This document shows positions 7,820-15,621 of a stretch of 22,235 nucleotides of DNA, in pieces. The stretch is from the NCBI GenBank assembly GCA_965366365.1, contig CBDUEV010000045.1, positions 1 to 22,235 on the forward strand, in the 5' to 3' direction. The notes under the pieces are model-generated. The model saw nothing but the letters and a program-made list of their open reading frames with translations. It was not told the origin of the DNA and made no database searches. Within the stretch, counting starts at the first letter, position 1, and each line of letters opens with the position of its first letter. The position numbers were made by a program, and so were the translations under genes. The stretch is from CBDUEV01 sp965366365. Its GTDB lineage: Bacteria > Actinomycetota > Acidimicrobiia > Spongiisociales > JAENVV01.

Positions 7820-8772
7820 TCGTAGACCTCCCGGAATCGCGCCACGAAGCGCCGGCTCACGGTGTTGAGTCCGAGCGTCATCAAGAAGAGCATCAGCCCG
7901 ACGGCGAAGACGCTGTTGTAGTCGATGGAGTTGTAGCTCAGGTCGCCACCGGCGATCCGGACGATGTAGCCCGTCATCGTTTCGCCCGAGAGGAACGGGT
8001 TCAGCACCGTGTCGGCGATACCGTCCTCCCCGAAGGTCCAGTTGCGGGGAGCCGCCCCGGAGGCGATGGCCACCACCATCGTCTCCCCGATGGCGCGGGA
8101 AATGGCCACGACGAAGGCGGCGGTGATCCCCGAGAGCGCGGCCGGCAGCACGATCCGCGTCGACACCTCAAGCTTCGTGGCGCCGAGGCCGTAGGCAGCC
8201 TCCCGGAGCGACGCCGGCACGGCATGGAGCGCGTCCTCGCTCATCGAACTCACCAGGGGGATGATCAGAATCCCCACCACGATGCCGGCCGACGCGACGT
8301 TGTAGATGTCCACGACGCCGGCCCCCAGGAATGACCGGAGAAGTGGCGTCATGAACGTCAGAGCGAAGTAGCCGTACACCACGGTGGGAACCCCGGCGAG
8401 CACCTCCAGAATCGGCTTCAGGAGAGCCCGGGGTCGGTTGGAGGCGTATTCGCTGAGGTAGATGGCCGTGGCGAGTCCGAGCGGGAGCGCGACGAGCATG
8501 GCGATGGCACTCACGAGCAACGTGGAGCGGACCAGAGGCCAGATGCCGAATTGAAGCAGTTGGGGCTCCCACCTCGTGGACGTGAAGAAGTCGACGAGAG
8601 AGGCTTCCTCGGTCTGAAAGAAGAGGAGCGCCTCTCGCCCGAGTACCGCGACGATCCCCACGGTGGTGAGGATGGAAATCGCGCCACACAGGAACAGGAA
8701 GCCCTGGATGAGTGCTTCCATCGGGCGTGCCTTGCGCCCCAGCATCGCTACCCCAACCGCGTCACTTCCCAA
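7816..8772 (-). CDS. pstC: Phosphate ABC transporter permease PstC
   Basis: 318 residues from a TTG at 8772, chosen because GAGGAGAA lies about five bases upstream; an ATG nine codons later (8745) has weaker support. About six membrane helices and a permease domain with EYASNRPRALLKPILEVLAGVPTVVYGY and the coupling loop AVPASLREAAYGLGATKLEV identify PstC. It pairs with PstA to form the inner-membrane phosphate channel. It lies 28 bases after pstS, and its stop overlaps the GTG of pstA. The much longer open frame reaching 9135 runs antisense through pstS and is not real. Confidence 0.95.
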   Translation of the reverse strand: MGSDAVGVAMLGRKARPMEALIQGFLFLCGAISILTTVGIVAVLGREALLFFQTEEASLVDFFTSTRWEPQLLQFGIWPLVRSTLLVSAIAMLVALPLGLATAIYLSEYASNRPRALLKPILEVLAGVPTVVYGYFALTFMTPLLRSFLGAGVVDIYNVASAGIVVGILIIPLVSSMSEDALHAVPASLREAAYGLGATKLEVSTRIVLPAALSGITAAFVVAISRAIGETMVVAIASGAAPRNWTFGEDGIADTVLNPFLSGETMTGYIVRIAGGDLSYNSIDYNSVFAVGLMLFLMTLGLNTVSRRFVARFREVYE

Positions 8773-8800
8773 CCTGGTTCTCCTCTCGGCCGAAGGGCCG

Positions 8801-9838
8801 CTACTTACCCATCGCCGTCGACAGAACCGATTTGGCTGCCTCCATGTTGGCGGCCGGGGCAGGGAAGTAGCCGACGTCGATGATCTCCCCGTCCACGTAG
8901 CTGAGGATGAAGGCGAGGAAGTCTCCCACCTGGGGCCGCTCCTCGATGATCGAGGCCGTCGTGTACATGAACAAGGGCCGAGCCAAGGGGTATTCGCCGG
9001 CGTCGACTGCCTCGGCGGTCGCCTCCACGGACTCGATCGCCACCACGTTGAGGTCGTCACGGTTCTCGGCGTAGTAGGCAAACCCGAAGAAGCCGACGGC
9101 GCAGGTCGTGTTCGGGTCGTCGGGATCGCACCCATCGCCGACTATGCCCTGGACCAGTACGTTGTCATCCTCCGACTTCTGGGTATTCGTTGCACCGAGA
9201 ATCGGAGCCTCGTCCTCGTCGAAGACCTCTTCCACGAAGTAGTCGAACGTGCCCGAATCGGTCCCTGGTATGAATCGACCGATGGGATTGGCCGGCCAAT
9301 CGGGGCGAACGTCCCGCCAGGTGGAGGCAGTCGAGAACAGAACGGCCAGCTCCTCGAGCGTGATGTCGGTGGCAAAGGTATTTGCCGGAGATACGGTGAC
9401 CGCCAGGGCGTCCGTGCCCAGGCGGAGCTCGATCGGGGTGCGCCCGATCGACTCACACTGAGCGGTTTCCCCTGCCTTGATCGGGCGAGAGGCATTGGCG
9501 ATATCCGACTCGCCACTCACGCAGAACCGCTCGAATCCGGCCCCGGACCCGATACTGTCGATGGTCACCTGACCTGAGTAGCCTTCGTTTTCGAAGCGGG
9601 CCGCCATGGCCTCCGCCAGGGGGAACACCGTCGACGACCCAGCCATGGCGATATCGCCGGTCACGTCGAGCGGGTCCACCTCCGGCAGCATCCCGTCGCC
9701 GACGGCACCCATCGTCTCAGTCGGGGTTGCAGTTGCCCCGGTCGACTCGGTGGCCGTGGTCTCCTCGGCGGCAGATCCGCAACCGACCAGGAGGACCCCC
9801 ATGACCAGCAGCCCGGCTACCCATTTCTTCGCCTTCAT
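8801..9838 (-). CDS. pstS: Phosphate-binding lipoprotein PstS
   Basis: 345 residues. The N-terminus MKAKKWVAGLLVMGVLLVGC is a lipoprotein signal with lipobox LVGC (lipidated Cys20), followed by a Thr/Ser/Glu-rich linker. The binding fold shows AGSSTVFPLAEAMA, SIGSGAGFERF and SDIANASRPI, the phosphate-contact loops of PstS, and GTDSGTFDYF later on. It captures phosphate outside the membrane and delivers it to PstC/PstA. It is the first gene of the pst operon; a PHO-box-like repeat lies about 110 bases upstream. Confidence 0.96.
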   Translation of the reverse strand: MKAKKWVAGLLVMGVLLVGCGSAAEETTATESTGATATPTETMGAVGDGMLPEVDPLDVTGDIAMAGSSTVFPLAEAMAARFENEGYSGQVTIDSIGSGAGFERFCVSGESDIANASRPIKAGETAQCESIGRTPIELRLGTDALAVTVSPANTFATDITLEELAVLFSTASTWRDVRPDWPANPIGRFIPGTDSGTFDYFVEEVFDEDEAPILGATNTQKSEDDNVLVQGIVGDGCDPDDPNTTCAVGFFGFAYYAENRDDLNVVAIESVEATAEAVDAGEYPLARPLFMYTTASIIEERPQVGDFLAFILSYVDGEIIDVGYFPAPAANMEAAKSVLSTAMGK

Positions 9839-9945
9839 TGCCTACCCCCACCTCGACGGCGCCTTCTTGCGGACAGCCACAAGACTCACGTGAGCGGATC
9901 ACGCTCGAGGGAAAGGTAGGTGATGCAAGTAACGCCACCGCTACA

Positions 9946-9967
9946 CCAAGGTGAACGGAATGGAAAC
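9946..9967 (-). promoter_or_regulatory. PHO-box-like direct repeat upstream of pstS
   Basis: Read on the minus strand, two adjacent 11-base units start with GTT: GTTTCCATTCC and then GTTCACCTTGG. This spacing and the GTTCACC core resemble the 11-base direct repeats bound by PhoP/RegX3 regulators in actinobacteria. The site lies about 110 bases before the pstS start, between the fusA-like stop and pstS. A clear -10/-35 pair was not found next to it. Confidence 0.45.
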
Positions 9968-9990
9968 GTTCTCGGCCACTTTCCGACGGC

Positions 9991-12051
9991 TCAATCGTCG
10001 TCGGGCGGTGCAACCCGATCGAGGAGGTTGGGCGGGAGAACGTCGTAATGGTCGTGTTCAGCGGTGTAGCGGCCCGCGCCACCGGTCAACGACTTGAGGT
10101 CGATGGTGTAGCGCACGACCTCCATCGTCGGGACCTCGGCGGTGATGAGCTGATCCCCCACCGGGGTGACCTCCGTGCCCAAGACCCTTCCCCTCCGGCC
10201 GGAGATGTCCTTCATGACGTCCCCCTGGAGGGCGGGCGGTACGGTGATCTGCAACACCGAGATCGGCTCGAGAAGGACCGGTCGGGCTTGGGTGAGGGCT
10301 TCGCGCACCGCCAGCTTGCCGGCCATCTTGAAGCTCATCTCTGAGCTGTCGACCGAGTGGTATTTGCCGTCGTACAGCGTGGCTTTCACGTCGACGATGG
10401 GGAACCCGTGGGTGTGTCCCGAGGCAAGCTCCTCCATGATGCCCTTCTCGACAGCTGGGATGAACTGACGGGGTATGGCTCCGCCAACCACAGCGTCCTC
10501 GTACTCGTATCCTGCCCCTCGCTCGAGCGGCTCGAAACGGACACGGGCGATGCCAAACTGGCCGTGCCCACCCGATTGCTTCTTGTACTTGCCCTCGACG
10601 TCGGCAGGGGCCGTGAAGGTCCATCGGAAGGGCACTCTGACCGGCTCGGTCTCGACACTCACGCCGAATCGCGATTTCAGCCGGGCTATCGCCACAGCCA
10701 GATGGGTCTCGCCGGCCCCCCACAGCAGGGTCTGCTTGGTTTCGCCATTCTGCTCGACCACGAGACCGGGGTCCTCGTCCTGGAGTCGACGGATCGCCGT
10801 CGGAAGCTTGTCATCGTCTGCTTGGCTCGCCGCATGAATCGCCATCGCATGCATCGGCTTCGCGACCGGGAGTCGGGGCACCTTGACCGGCGTGTTCTTG
10901 GGGGCAAGCGTGTCGCCGGTGGCCGTGTCGGACAGTTTGGCGACCACCCCGATATCCCCGAGACCAAACGAGGACTGGGCGATCTGCTCCTTGCCTCGCA
11001 GTGTCATCAGGTTGTGGAGTCGCTCGTCGGCGCCACTCCGGGCGTTGATGAGATGGGCGTCCTGCTCCACGGTGCCCGTGACGACTTTCACGAGGGAGAG
11101 TTGGCCGACATAGGGATCGCTCAAGGTCTTGAAGACGTACAGCAAGGCATCCGCATTGGCGTTCGGGGTGATGTCGACCGTCGTGTCGCCCGCCTCCACG
11201 GTCACCGGCGGCCGGTCCAGCGGTGATGGTCCGATCTCGCAGATGAAGTCGGCAAGTCGATCCACTGCAATAGGCACCGTGGCGGACCCACACACGACAG
11301 GGAACACCGCAGATTCATCGACCCCCACGGCAAGCGTCTTCTCCAGCTCGTGGAAGGACGGCACATCCCCTTCCAGGTACCGACCCAAGAGCTCATCATC
11401 GCCGACGACGATCCCCTCGACGAGGTTGTCGTGAACCTGCCGCTCCAGTTCTTCCATCTCCTCCGGTATCTCCGCCTTCTCCCCGTGGCCGCTGTCGTAG
11501 AGGTAGGCGGTATCGGTGAGGAGATCGGCGATGCCGTGAAAGCTGCTTTCTCTTCCAATCGGAAGTTCGAGTGGTGCGATGCCGGCGCCGAAGGTGGACC
11601 GCAGGTCTTCGAGTGTCCTCTCGAAATCGGCCCGTTCCTTGTCCAGCTTGTTGACGAAGACCATTCGCGGCACACCGAGATCCGCGGCCGCCTGCCAGAT
11701 CTGGCGAGTTTGCACCTCGACGCCGTCGACTGCCGAAACGACAAAGATCGCCAGATCGACGACCGCCAGGGCAGCCATCGTGTCGCCGAGGAAGTCGGCG
11801 TACCCTGGCGTGTCGATCAGATTGATCTTGTGGCCCTTCCACTCGAAGGGCGCCAACGACAGGCCGAGCGAGATCCCGCGAGCGGCCTCCTCCGGATCGA
11901 AGTCGCACACGGTGGAGCCGTCCTCGACTCGTCCGACCCGGTCGATCGTGCCGGCGCGGAACAGCAGCGCCTCGGCGAGCGACGTCTTGCCGGAGCCTGC
12001 ATGCCCGACCAAGGCGACGTTGCGAATCTTCTCGACTGGGTACGTTTCCAC
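9991..12051 (-). CDS. Elongation factor G-like GTPase (EF-G2/FusA2 type)
   Basis: 686 residues from a GTG at 12051, which has GGAGG five bases upstream; this start gives the usual N-terminus ETYPVEKIRN. The GTPase domain has GHAGSGKT (16-23), RGIS (58-61), DTPGY (80-84) and NKLD (134-137). Domain IV carries SGGHGQFG and domain V EPISVLQITVPPALQGDVM. In EF-G the G3 motif is DTPGH with a catalytic histidine; here Tyr84 replaces it, a trait of the EF-G2 subfamily. These paralogues are ribosome-associated GTPases whose role is less clear than that of EF-G, so fusA itself should not be assumed. No ribosomal-protein or tuf genes are nearby, which also speaks against the main fusA. It is upstream of the pst operon on the same strand, 152 bases away. 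Confidence 0.9.
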   Translation of the reverse strand: METYPVEKIRNVALVGHAGSGKTSLAEALLFRAGTIDRVGRVEDGSTVCDFDPEEAARGISLGLSLAPFEWKGHKINLIDTPGYADFLGDTMAALAVVDLAIFVVSAVDGVEVQTRQIWQAAADLGVPRMVFVNKLDKERADFERTLEDLRSTFGAGIAPLELPIGRESSFHGIADLLTDTAYLYDSGHGEKAEIPEEMEELERQVHDNLVEGIVVGDDELLGRYLEGDVPSFHELEKTLAVGVDESAVFPVVCGSATVPIAVDRLADFICEIGPSPLDRPPVTVEAGDTTVDITPNANADALLYVFKTLSDPYVGQLSLVKVVTGTVEQDAHLINARSGADERLHNLMTLRGKEQIAQSSFGLGDIGVVAKLSDTATGDTLAPKNTPVKVPRLPVAKPMHAMAIHAASQADDDKLPTAIRRLQDEDPGLVVEQNGETKQTLLWGAGETHLAVAIARLKSRFGVSVETEPVRVPFRWTFTAPADVEGKYKKQSGGHGQFGIARVRFEPLERGAGYEYEDAVVGGAIPRQFIPAVEKGIMEELASGHTHGFPIVDVKATLYDGKYHSVDSSEMSFKMAGKLAVREALTQARPVLLEPISVLQITVPPALQGDVMKDISGRRGRVLGTEVTPVGDQLITAEVPTMEVVRYTIDLKSLTGGAGRYTAEHDHYDVLPPNLLDRVAPPDDD

Positions 12052-12193
12052 CGGGGCCTCCAGATCGGGCGGTTTTTTCCCCTCCAACCTACCGAAGATT
12101 TCGCCCCAATACCTCGCCAACCGGCACCCGATCTAGGGCACTTCGACCCGTCGGACCTTCCGAATGGAGGTAGAAGGCGCCTCCTCTCAGTTG

Positions 12194-12214
12194 TAGTATT
12201 GGTACCACTGGGAG
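12194..12214 (+). promoter_or_regulatory. -10 box and ribosome site for the 12222 gene
   Basis: TAGTAT at 12194-12199 fits the TAnnnT -10 consensus, and GGGAG at 12210-12214 lies seven bases before a GTG at 12222. Unlike some neighbours, this gene would have a short leader with a ribosome site. No good -35 box is seen. The 170-base gap also holds the start signals of the divergent EF-G-like gene. Confidence 0.35.
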
Positions 12215-12221
12215 TGTGATT

Positions 12222-12749
12222 GTGCGGAACCTGGTTCTGGGAGCTGTGGCAGTCGTTCTGCTGCCCGTGTCGGTGGTTCTCCTGGTCGGGGTGGCGACCG
12301 GAACGCTCACCGGCGGAATCGTGGAGGCGGCGGGGTCCGCCACCGTCGACGGTTTCACCCTTGACGAATTGCGCGAGATCGAATCCAGTGTGGGCCAGCC
12401 GCCCGATTCGGTCCGTATTCGGAGCGACGGTCGCGTCGGTAATCGGCTCGCCTTCGGCGGCGCCGTCACGCCCAAGACCACCAGTGTCTACCTCAGTTCA
12501 CTGGGTTTCGAGGAGCTGGCCACTTTCTTCGAGGACAAGGCTGGTCTCCTCGGCTGGGCGCGTGTCGATACTCCCACCCCGCTCATCGTTCAGGGGGACG
12601 AAGACCAGGTGCGAGTGTGGCGAAGGGACAACCTCTACCTCCGTCTCAGCCACCACAGCGACGATCGAGCTCTCGTGGAAGCAGGAGGCGCGGCCGGAGA
12701 CCACCTGTATACGGCGTCGATCGAACCCATTGGCGATCCTTCGAGTTGA
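12222..12749 (+). CDS. Membrane-anchored hypothetical protein
   Basis: 175 residues from a GTG preceded by GGGAG seven bases upstream; another GTG two codons earlier (12216) is possible. I do not recognise the family. Residues 1-28 (starting MRNLVLGAVAVVLLPVS) form one membrane helix or uncleaved signal, leaving about 145 residues outside the membrane. That part has a helix rich in acids (FTLDELREIESS) and mixed strands, with no cysteines and no catalytic motif I can name. It faces the EF-G-like gene divergently and is followed 49 bases later by the acetyltransferase gene on the same strand. Confidence 0.7.
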   Translation: MRNLVLGAVAVVLLPVSVVLLVGVATGTLTGGIVEAAGSATVDGFTLDELREIESSVGQPPDSVRIRSDGRVGNRLAFGGAVTPKTTSVYLSSLGFEELATFFEDKAGLLGWARVDTPTPLIVQGDEDQVRVWRRDNLYLRLSHHSDDRALVEAGGAAGDHLYTASIEPIGDPSS

Positions 12750-12785
12750 CATCCGGCGTCGGCGTCACGCGACACTTGGGATCGC

Positions 12786-12798
12786 TAGGTTCGGAAAG
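12786..12798 (+). promoter_or_regulatory. -10 box (TAGGTT) for a probably leaderless mRNA
   Basis: TAGGTT at 12786-12791 matches TAnnnT and lies seven bases before the GTG at 12799, so transcription would begin at the start codon. There is no convincing ribosome site for this start. Confidence 0.4.
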
Positions 12799-13314
12799 GT
12801 GAAGGTCGCACTCGCCCGTAGGACCGATCTATCCGCTGTGATCGAGATCGGTGCATCCGCCCTGGTAGACGCGTACCGCGAGCTGCTCAGGCCGGCCACC
12901 GTCCAAGCGATCCTTTCGACGGCCTACACGCTGCCTGCCATGCACGGCCGGTGGGAGGATCACCCCATCTTCGTTGCTCGCTCCGAGGAATCGATCCTGG
13001 GCTTCGCCGACGGATTCGTGGAGGACGATCGAGTGGTCATCTCGGCGCTGTGCATCCGGCCGGAGCTCCAGCGGAAGGAGGCAGGGGCCGGGCTCGTGGA
13101 CGCGGTTGGCGAGCTGGCGGCAACCCTGCCACTCACGGTCGACGTCATCCTCGGCGATCGCCAGGCCGAGACGTTCTATGAAGAACTGGGCTTCGTCCCT
13201 GGGGAGACACTCGAGGTGACGATGTTCGGCGAGAAGGTGGTCGAACGACGTTGGTACCGCGCTCCCCTCGTCGAGTCGTCCGCGGGCAGCATCGGGGCTT
13301 CGCGAGTCATATGA
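12799..13314 (+). CDS. GNAT-family N-acetyltransferase
   Basis: 171 residues from a GTG at 12799. The chain has the GNAT layout: an N-terminal part MKVALARRTDLSAVIEIG, a central strand with VVISALCIRPELQRKEAGAGLVDAV (motif A, the acetyl-CoA pyrophosphate loop) and a C-terminal FYEELGFVPGE motif typical of these enzymes. It would move an acetyl group from acetyl-CoA to an amine; the substrate cannot be told from sequence. The stop overlaps the adenosine deaminase start (ATGA at 13311-13314), so the two are probably translated together. The frame is open much further upstream, but that part is antisense-like shadow of the previous gene and lacks GNAT similarity. Confidence 0.85.
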   Translation: MKVALARRTDLSAVIEIGASALVDAYRELLRPATVQAILSTAYTLPAMHGRWEDHPIFVARSEESILGFADGFVEDDRVVISALCIRPELQRKEAGAGLVDAVGELAATLPLTVDVILGDRQAETFYEELGFVPGETLEVTMFGEKVVERRWYRAPLVESSAGSIGASRVI

Positions 13315-14384
13315 AGGCCCGCTCGTTGCCCAAGGTCCTCCTTCATGATCATCTCGACGGTGGCCTACGGCCATCCACGGTCCTCGAGTTGGCGACCGAG
13401 GTGGGGCACGCTCCCCCGGCTTCTGATCCCCAGGCACTGGCCTCCTGGTTCCATCAAGGCGAGGCGGGATCGCTGGAGACCTATCTGGCGGCTTTCGCCG
13501 AGACCGTGGCGGTGATGCAGACGCCGAGCTCCCTCTGCAGAGTCGCCTATGAAGCCGGCCTCGACCTTGCTGCCGACGGCGTCGTGTATGCGGAGCAGCG
13601 ATATGCTCCGGCGCTCTCGACACAGTCCGGGATGGCGCTGGGCGAGGTCATCGCCGCAGTGCACGAAGGGTTCCGGATGGCCGAGACGGAGACGGGCATC
13701 GTGCTGCGCTTCATCTGCGATGCGATGCGTCAGGACACCGACTCCGAGTCGGTCGCCGAAGCGGCGGTACGGTCAGGTGCGGCGGGTTTCGACCTCGCCG
13801 GTCCCGAAGCCGGCTTTCCACCCAGCCAACACCGCCCGGCGCTCCGAAGAGCCGCAGCCGCCGGTCTCGGGATGACCATCCACGCCGGTGAGGCAGCCGG
13901 AATCGACTCCATCGCCGACGCCCTCGCCTGCGGAGCCGAGCGGCTCGGGCACGGCGTCAGAGTCATCGACGATTGCGCCGTCGAGAACGGCGAGATCACA
14001 GAACTGGGTCCCGTTGCGGAGACCGTGCATGGCCGGCGGATCCCTCTCGAGATCTGTCCGACGTCCAACCTCCACACCATGAGAATCGACGCCGCCGACC
14101 ACCCCGTCGGCCTGCTCCACCGAAGGGGATTCGTGGTGACCATCAATACCGACGACCGGCTCATGAGCGGGACATCGATGTCGCAGGAGTTCGAACTCCT
14201 CACGCAACACCAGGGTTTCGACATCGACGACCTCGCTCTGGTCACCCTGCAGGCGCTGCGCGCCGCTTTCGTCGATGACGACACGAAGCAGGCTCTGTGG
14301 ACGGAGCGGATCGCCCCGGCCTATCGGGCGGCGGGCGCCACCCTCGGCACGAACCTCAACCCACGTGGGTCTTCATCCACGTGA
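13311..14384 (+). CDS. add: Adenosine deaminase
   Basis: 357 residues from the ATG at 13311. Metal-dependent TIM-barrel deaminase motifs are all present: HxH at His12/His14 (LLHDHLDGGLRP), HAGE at 191-194 with the catalytic glutamate, GHGVRV with His214, CPTSN at 249-253 and the zinc aspartate pair in NTDDR (281-282). It converts adenosine or deoxyadenosine to inosine or deoxyinosine in purine salvage; an hpt gene for hypoxanthine reuse lies further along. It is coupled to the acetyltransferase gene by an ATGA overlap. The last 29 bases overlap the 3' end of the convergent hydrolase gene. Confidence 0.93.
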   Translation: MKARSLPKVLLHDHLDGGLRPSTVLELATEVGHAPPASDPQALASWFHQGEAGSLETYLAAFAETVAVMQTPSSLCRVAYEAGLDLAADGVVYAEQRYAPALSTQSGMALGEVIAAVHEGFRMAETETGIVLRFICDAMRQDTDSESVAEAAVRSGAAGFDLAGPEAGFPPSQHRPALRRAAAAGLGMTIHAGEAAGIDSIADALACGAERLGHGVRVIDDCAVENGEITELGPVAETVHGRRIPLEICPTSNLHTMRIDAADHPVGLLHRRGFVVTINTDDRLMSGTSMSQEFELLTQHQGFDIDDLALVTLQALRAAFVDDDTKQALWTERIAPAYRAAGATLGTNLNPRGSSST

Positions 14385-15168
14385 TGACGTCGGTGATGAC
14401 CTCGGGCCCTTCCGGTTCGTTGAACGACTCATGCCGGAGGCTCGGATAGAGCGTTCGGGCAACGGAGGCGTGTTCGCCCAAGGCGGCGGACGCCGATGGA
14501 GGCACCAACGAGTCGTTTCCGCCGTGGATCACGAGGCAGTCCATCGGTGGGGCGGCAGGTGGTTGGCATGCGGCCATCGTGGCGAACATCTCCGCTCCGA
14601 GTTTGGCGGTCGCCGACGTGATGACGAGAGGATCGGCGAAATACGCCTCCGCCACCGCGGGGTCTCGCGAAAGGTGCTCGCCGTCGATCGGATTCGGGAT
14701 CGCCACCTTGGGGATCACCCTGGCCAAGAGCGGCGAGAGGGACTGCTGCCAGGCCGGAGTATTCGCTCCCAGGGCCGGAGCACTGAGCACCAGGGCGTCG
14801 GGCTGCGGGCGCCCGGAGAGCGAGTAGCGGTAGGCGATCAGGCCACCGAGTGAATGCCCCAGCAGCACCACGGGAAGGTCCGACTCGATGAGCGGCGCGA
14901 GTTCCTCCTCGACCGCGTCCAGGTAGTCGTCGAACCGGTCGACGAAGGCTCGTCTGCCGCTACTGCGGCCGAAGCCGGGCAGATCAAACGCGTAGACCGC
15001 CAGGCCCGCCTCGGCCATCTGTTCGCCGACGTGTTCGTACCGGCCGGAGTGCTCACCCAGGCCGTGCACGAGGAGCACCGAGGCCCAGGCGTCGTCTGGA
15101 CGTTCCCAGGTCCGTCGGAGCCGGGCCGCGCCGGGAGCAATGGAAGCGATGTCGGTGGTGCTGCTCAC
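14356..15168 (-). CDS. Monoglyceride-lipase-like alpha/beta hydrolase
   Basis: 270 residues from a GTG with GGAGG seven bases upstream. Oxyanion motif VHGLGEHSGRY (34-44), nucleophile elbow GHSLGG with Ser106, acid Asp219 in HGGNDSLVP and His246 in LRHESFNEP make up a complete catalytic triad. This pattern is that of monoacylglycerol lipase / lysophospholipase enzymes (Hydrolase_4 family). No signal peptide is seen, so it is probably cytoplasmic or loosely membrane bound. It follows the nuclease-like gene by 12 bases and probably shares its mRNA with the MerR gene. The exact substrate is not known. Confidence 0.9.
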   Translation of the reverse strand: MSSTTDIASIAPGAARLRRTWERPDDAWASVLLVHGLGEHSGRYEHVGEQMAEAGLAVYAFDLPGFGRSSGRRAFVDRFDDYLDAVEEELAPLIESDLPVVLLGHSLGGLIAYRYSLSGRPQPDALVLSAPALGANTPAWQQSLSPLLARVIPKVAIPNPIDGEHLSRDPAVAEAYFADPLVITSATAKLGAEMFATMAACQPPAAPPMDCLVIHGGNDSLVPPSASAALGEHASVARTLYPSLRHESFNEPEGPEVITDVITWMKTHVG

Positions 15169-15180
15169 TTCATTGCCTCC

Positions 15181-15621
15181 TCAGGCAGAATCCGCGTCGG
15201 GTTCGAGCCGGACCACCTGCGGGCGACCCGGAATCCGGGTGGGTGGCGGAACGTCGTCCAGCTGATCGGGCTCCTCGAGTCCGTACTTCACTACGAGATG
15301 AAGATAGTCCCTCTGGTAGAGGATCTTGCAGCGGACGTCAGGGTGGAGTTGGTGCAACATCCGCACCTTGCGGTTCTTCTTCGTCACCAGTTTCTGGTTC
15401 ATGGTGGTGACTTCGATGAAGACGTCCTCGTCGGGAAGGTAGAAGTCCGGAGTGAAAAATCGGGTTGGCTCACCGTTCTCATCCCACGCCAGGGGAAACG
15501 CCCGAGGCTCGTACTCCCAGGGAATACCGTAGAAGTCGAGGAGGCTGGCGAACTGCCGTTCGCTGTTGTGCGCGAACGCCTCCCGGTCGGAGGGTCGCTG
15601 CTCGTCGATATCGGAGGTCAG
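15181..15621 (-). CDS. PD-(D/E)XK-like conserved protein with a non-canonical start
   Basis: 146 residues if translation starts at the CTG at 15619-15621. A conserved block begins near residue 12 (SDREAFAHNSERQFASLLDFYG), passes FTPDFYLPDEDVFIEVTT and ends in LVTKKNRKV and ILYQRDYLHL. This is the pattern of restriction-endonuclease-like folds: Glu21, Pro58-Asp59, Glu70, but Thr72 where the catalytic Lys usually stands; a nearby Lys may substitute. Between the in-frame stop at 15703 and the ATG at 15402 there is no ATG, GTG or TTG in frame, and the ATG at 15402 would cut off the whole conserved core. The CTG forms a CTGA overlap with the MerR stop, like the ATGA/GTGA couplings elsewhere in the window. 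Function unknown; a nucleic-acid enzyme is plausible. Confidence 0.7.
   Translation of the reverse strand: MTSDIDEQRPSDREAFAHNSERQFASLLDFYGIPWEYEPRAFPLAWDENGEPTRFFTPDFYLPDEDVFIEVTTMNQKLVTKKNRKVRMLHQLHPDVRCKILYQRDYLHLVVKYGLEEPDQLDDVPPPTRIPGRPQVVRLEPDADSA

Noticed and set aside
8773..9135. N-terminal extension of the pstC frame back to 9135
   Set aside because: It runs inside pstS in another frame and is Ser/Arg/Pro-rich; the TTG at 8772 has a strong ribosome site.
12052..12120. TTG at 12120 as the start of the EF-G-like gene
   Set aside because: It would add 23 residues absent from the family; the GTG at 12051 has GGAGG five bases upstream and gives the usual N-terminus.
12220..12798. Upstream part of the acetyltransferase frame (193 codons)
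   Set aside because: This part overlaps the membrane-anchored hypothetical gene in another frame and has shadow-like composition; GNAT similarity begins at 12799.
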